Positions 6,191-6,213 of a stretch of DNA of 6,213 nt are shown here, in pieces. The stretch comes from Candidatus Gastranaerophilales bacterium (GTDB lineage Bacteria; Cyanobacteriota; Vampirovibrionia; Gastranaerophilales; JAQUYY01). Positions within the stretch are counted from its first letter, which is position 1; each line of letters begins with the position of its first letter. The notes under the pieces were generated by a model, which worked only from the letters and a program-made list of their open reading frames with translations, did no database searches and was not told the DNA's origin. The position numbers and the translations under genes were made by a program. The stretch is taken from the NCBI GenBank assembly GCA_028691575.1, contig JAQUYY010000112.1:1-6213 (forward strand), in the 5' to 3' direction.

Positions 6191-6213
6191 ATCCCACAAG
6201 CCATTTTGTTCAT

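Larger units (their letters stand above)
6092..6213 (+). CRISPR. Start of type I-C CRISPR array (two repeats, one full spacer, one cut spacer)
   Basis: Two identical 32-base repeats at 6092-6123 and 6159-6190 are separated by a 35-base spacer (6124-6158). A second spacer begins at 6191 and is cut by the window end after 23 bases. Repeat length, spacer length and the terminal GTGGATTGAAAC are typical of type I-C. The array is in the same direction as the cas genes with the leader on its left, so the first spacer should be the most recently acquired. The number of further repeats is not visible. Confidence 0.97.

Overview
This window holds most of a type I-C CRISPR-Cas locus. All genes lie on the + strand and run in the usual I-C order: the 3' end of cas5c, then cas8c, cas7c, cas4, cas1 and cas2, a leader, and the first two repeats of a CRISPR array that continues past the right edge. 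cas3 and the start of cas5c would lie to the left, outside the window. The departure from the canonical order is an intact 276-codon gene between cas7c and cas4. It encodes a protein with an N-terminal Bro-N (phage antirepressor-type) domain and a C-terminal half resembling DNA-damage-inducible protein D (DinD).

Layout: 2-256 end of cas5c (crRNA-processing subunit); 256-2166 cas8c (large subunit), with a strongly supported internal start at 1768 for the small subunit Cas11c; 2181-3050 cas7c (backbone); 3098-3928 Bro-N/DinD-like gene; 3931-4572 cas4, 4569-5600 cas1 and 5612-5905 cas2 (spacer acquisition); 5906-6091 leader; 6092-6213 array with two 32-base repeats, one complete 35-base spacer and one cut spacer. 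Gaps are 0-14 bases or small overlaps, except the 47 bases before the Bro-N gene, so the whole block could be one transcript.

How it works together (established for I-C, not shown here): Cas5c cuts the array transcript at the repeat hairpin. The crRNA is then carried by a Cas5c-Cas7-Cas8c-Cas11c Cascade that recruits Cas3. Cas4-Cas1-Cas2 inserts new spacers next to the leader. The role of the Bro-N/DinD-like protein is unknown. It could be a regulator, a damage-linked accessory or a passenger. An imperfect direct repeat at its two borders and a base-composition change near it suggest that it, perhaps with the adaptation genes, was joined to the effector genes by recombination.

Organism: Shine-Dalgarno sequences of the AGGAG type, ATG/GTG starts and I-C genes indicate a bacterium. 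The effector genes are AT-rich and the rest is moderate in GC. Nothing in the window fixes the phylum; an uncultivated lineage is possible, but this is a guess.
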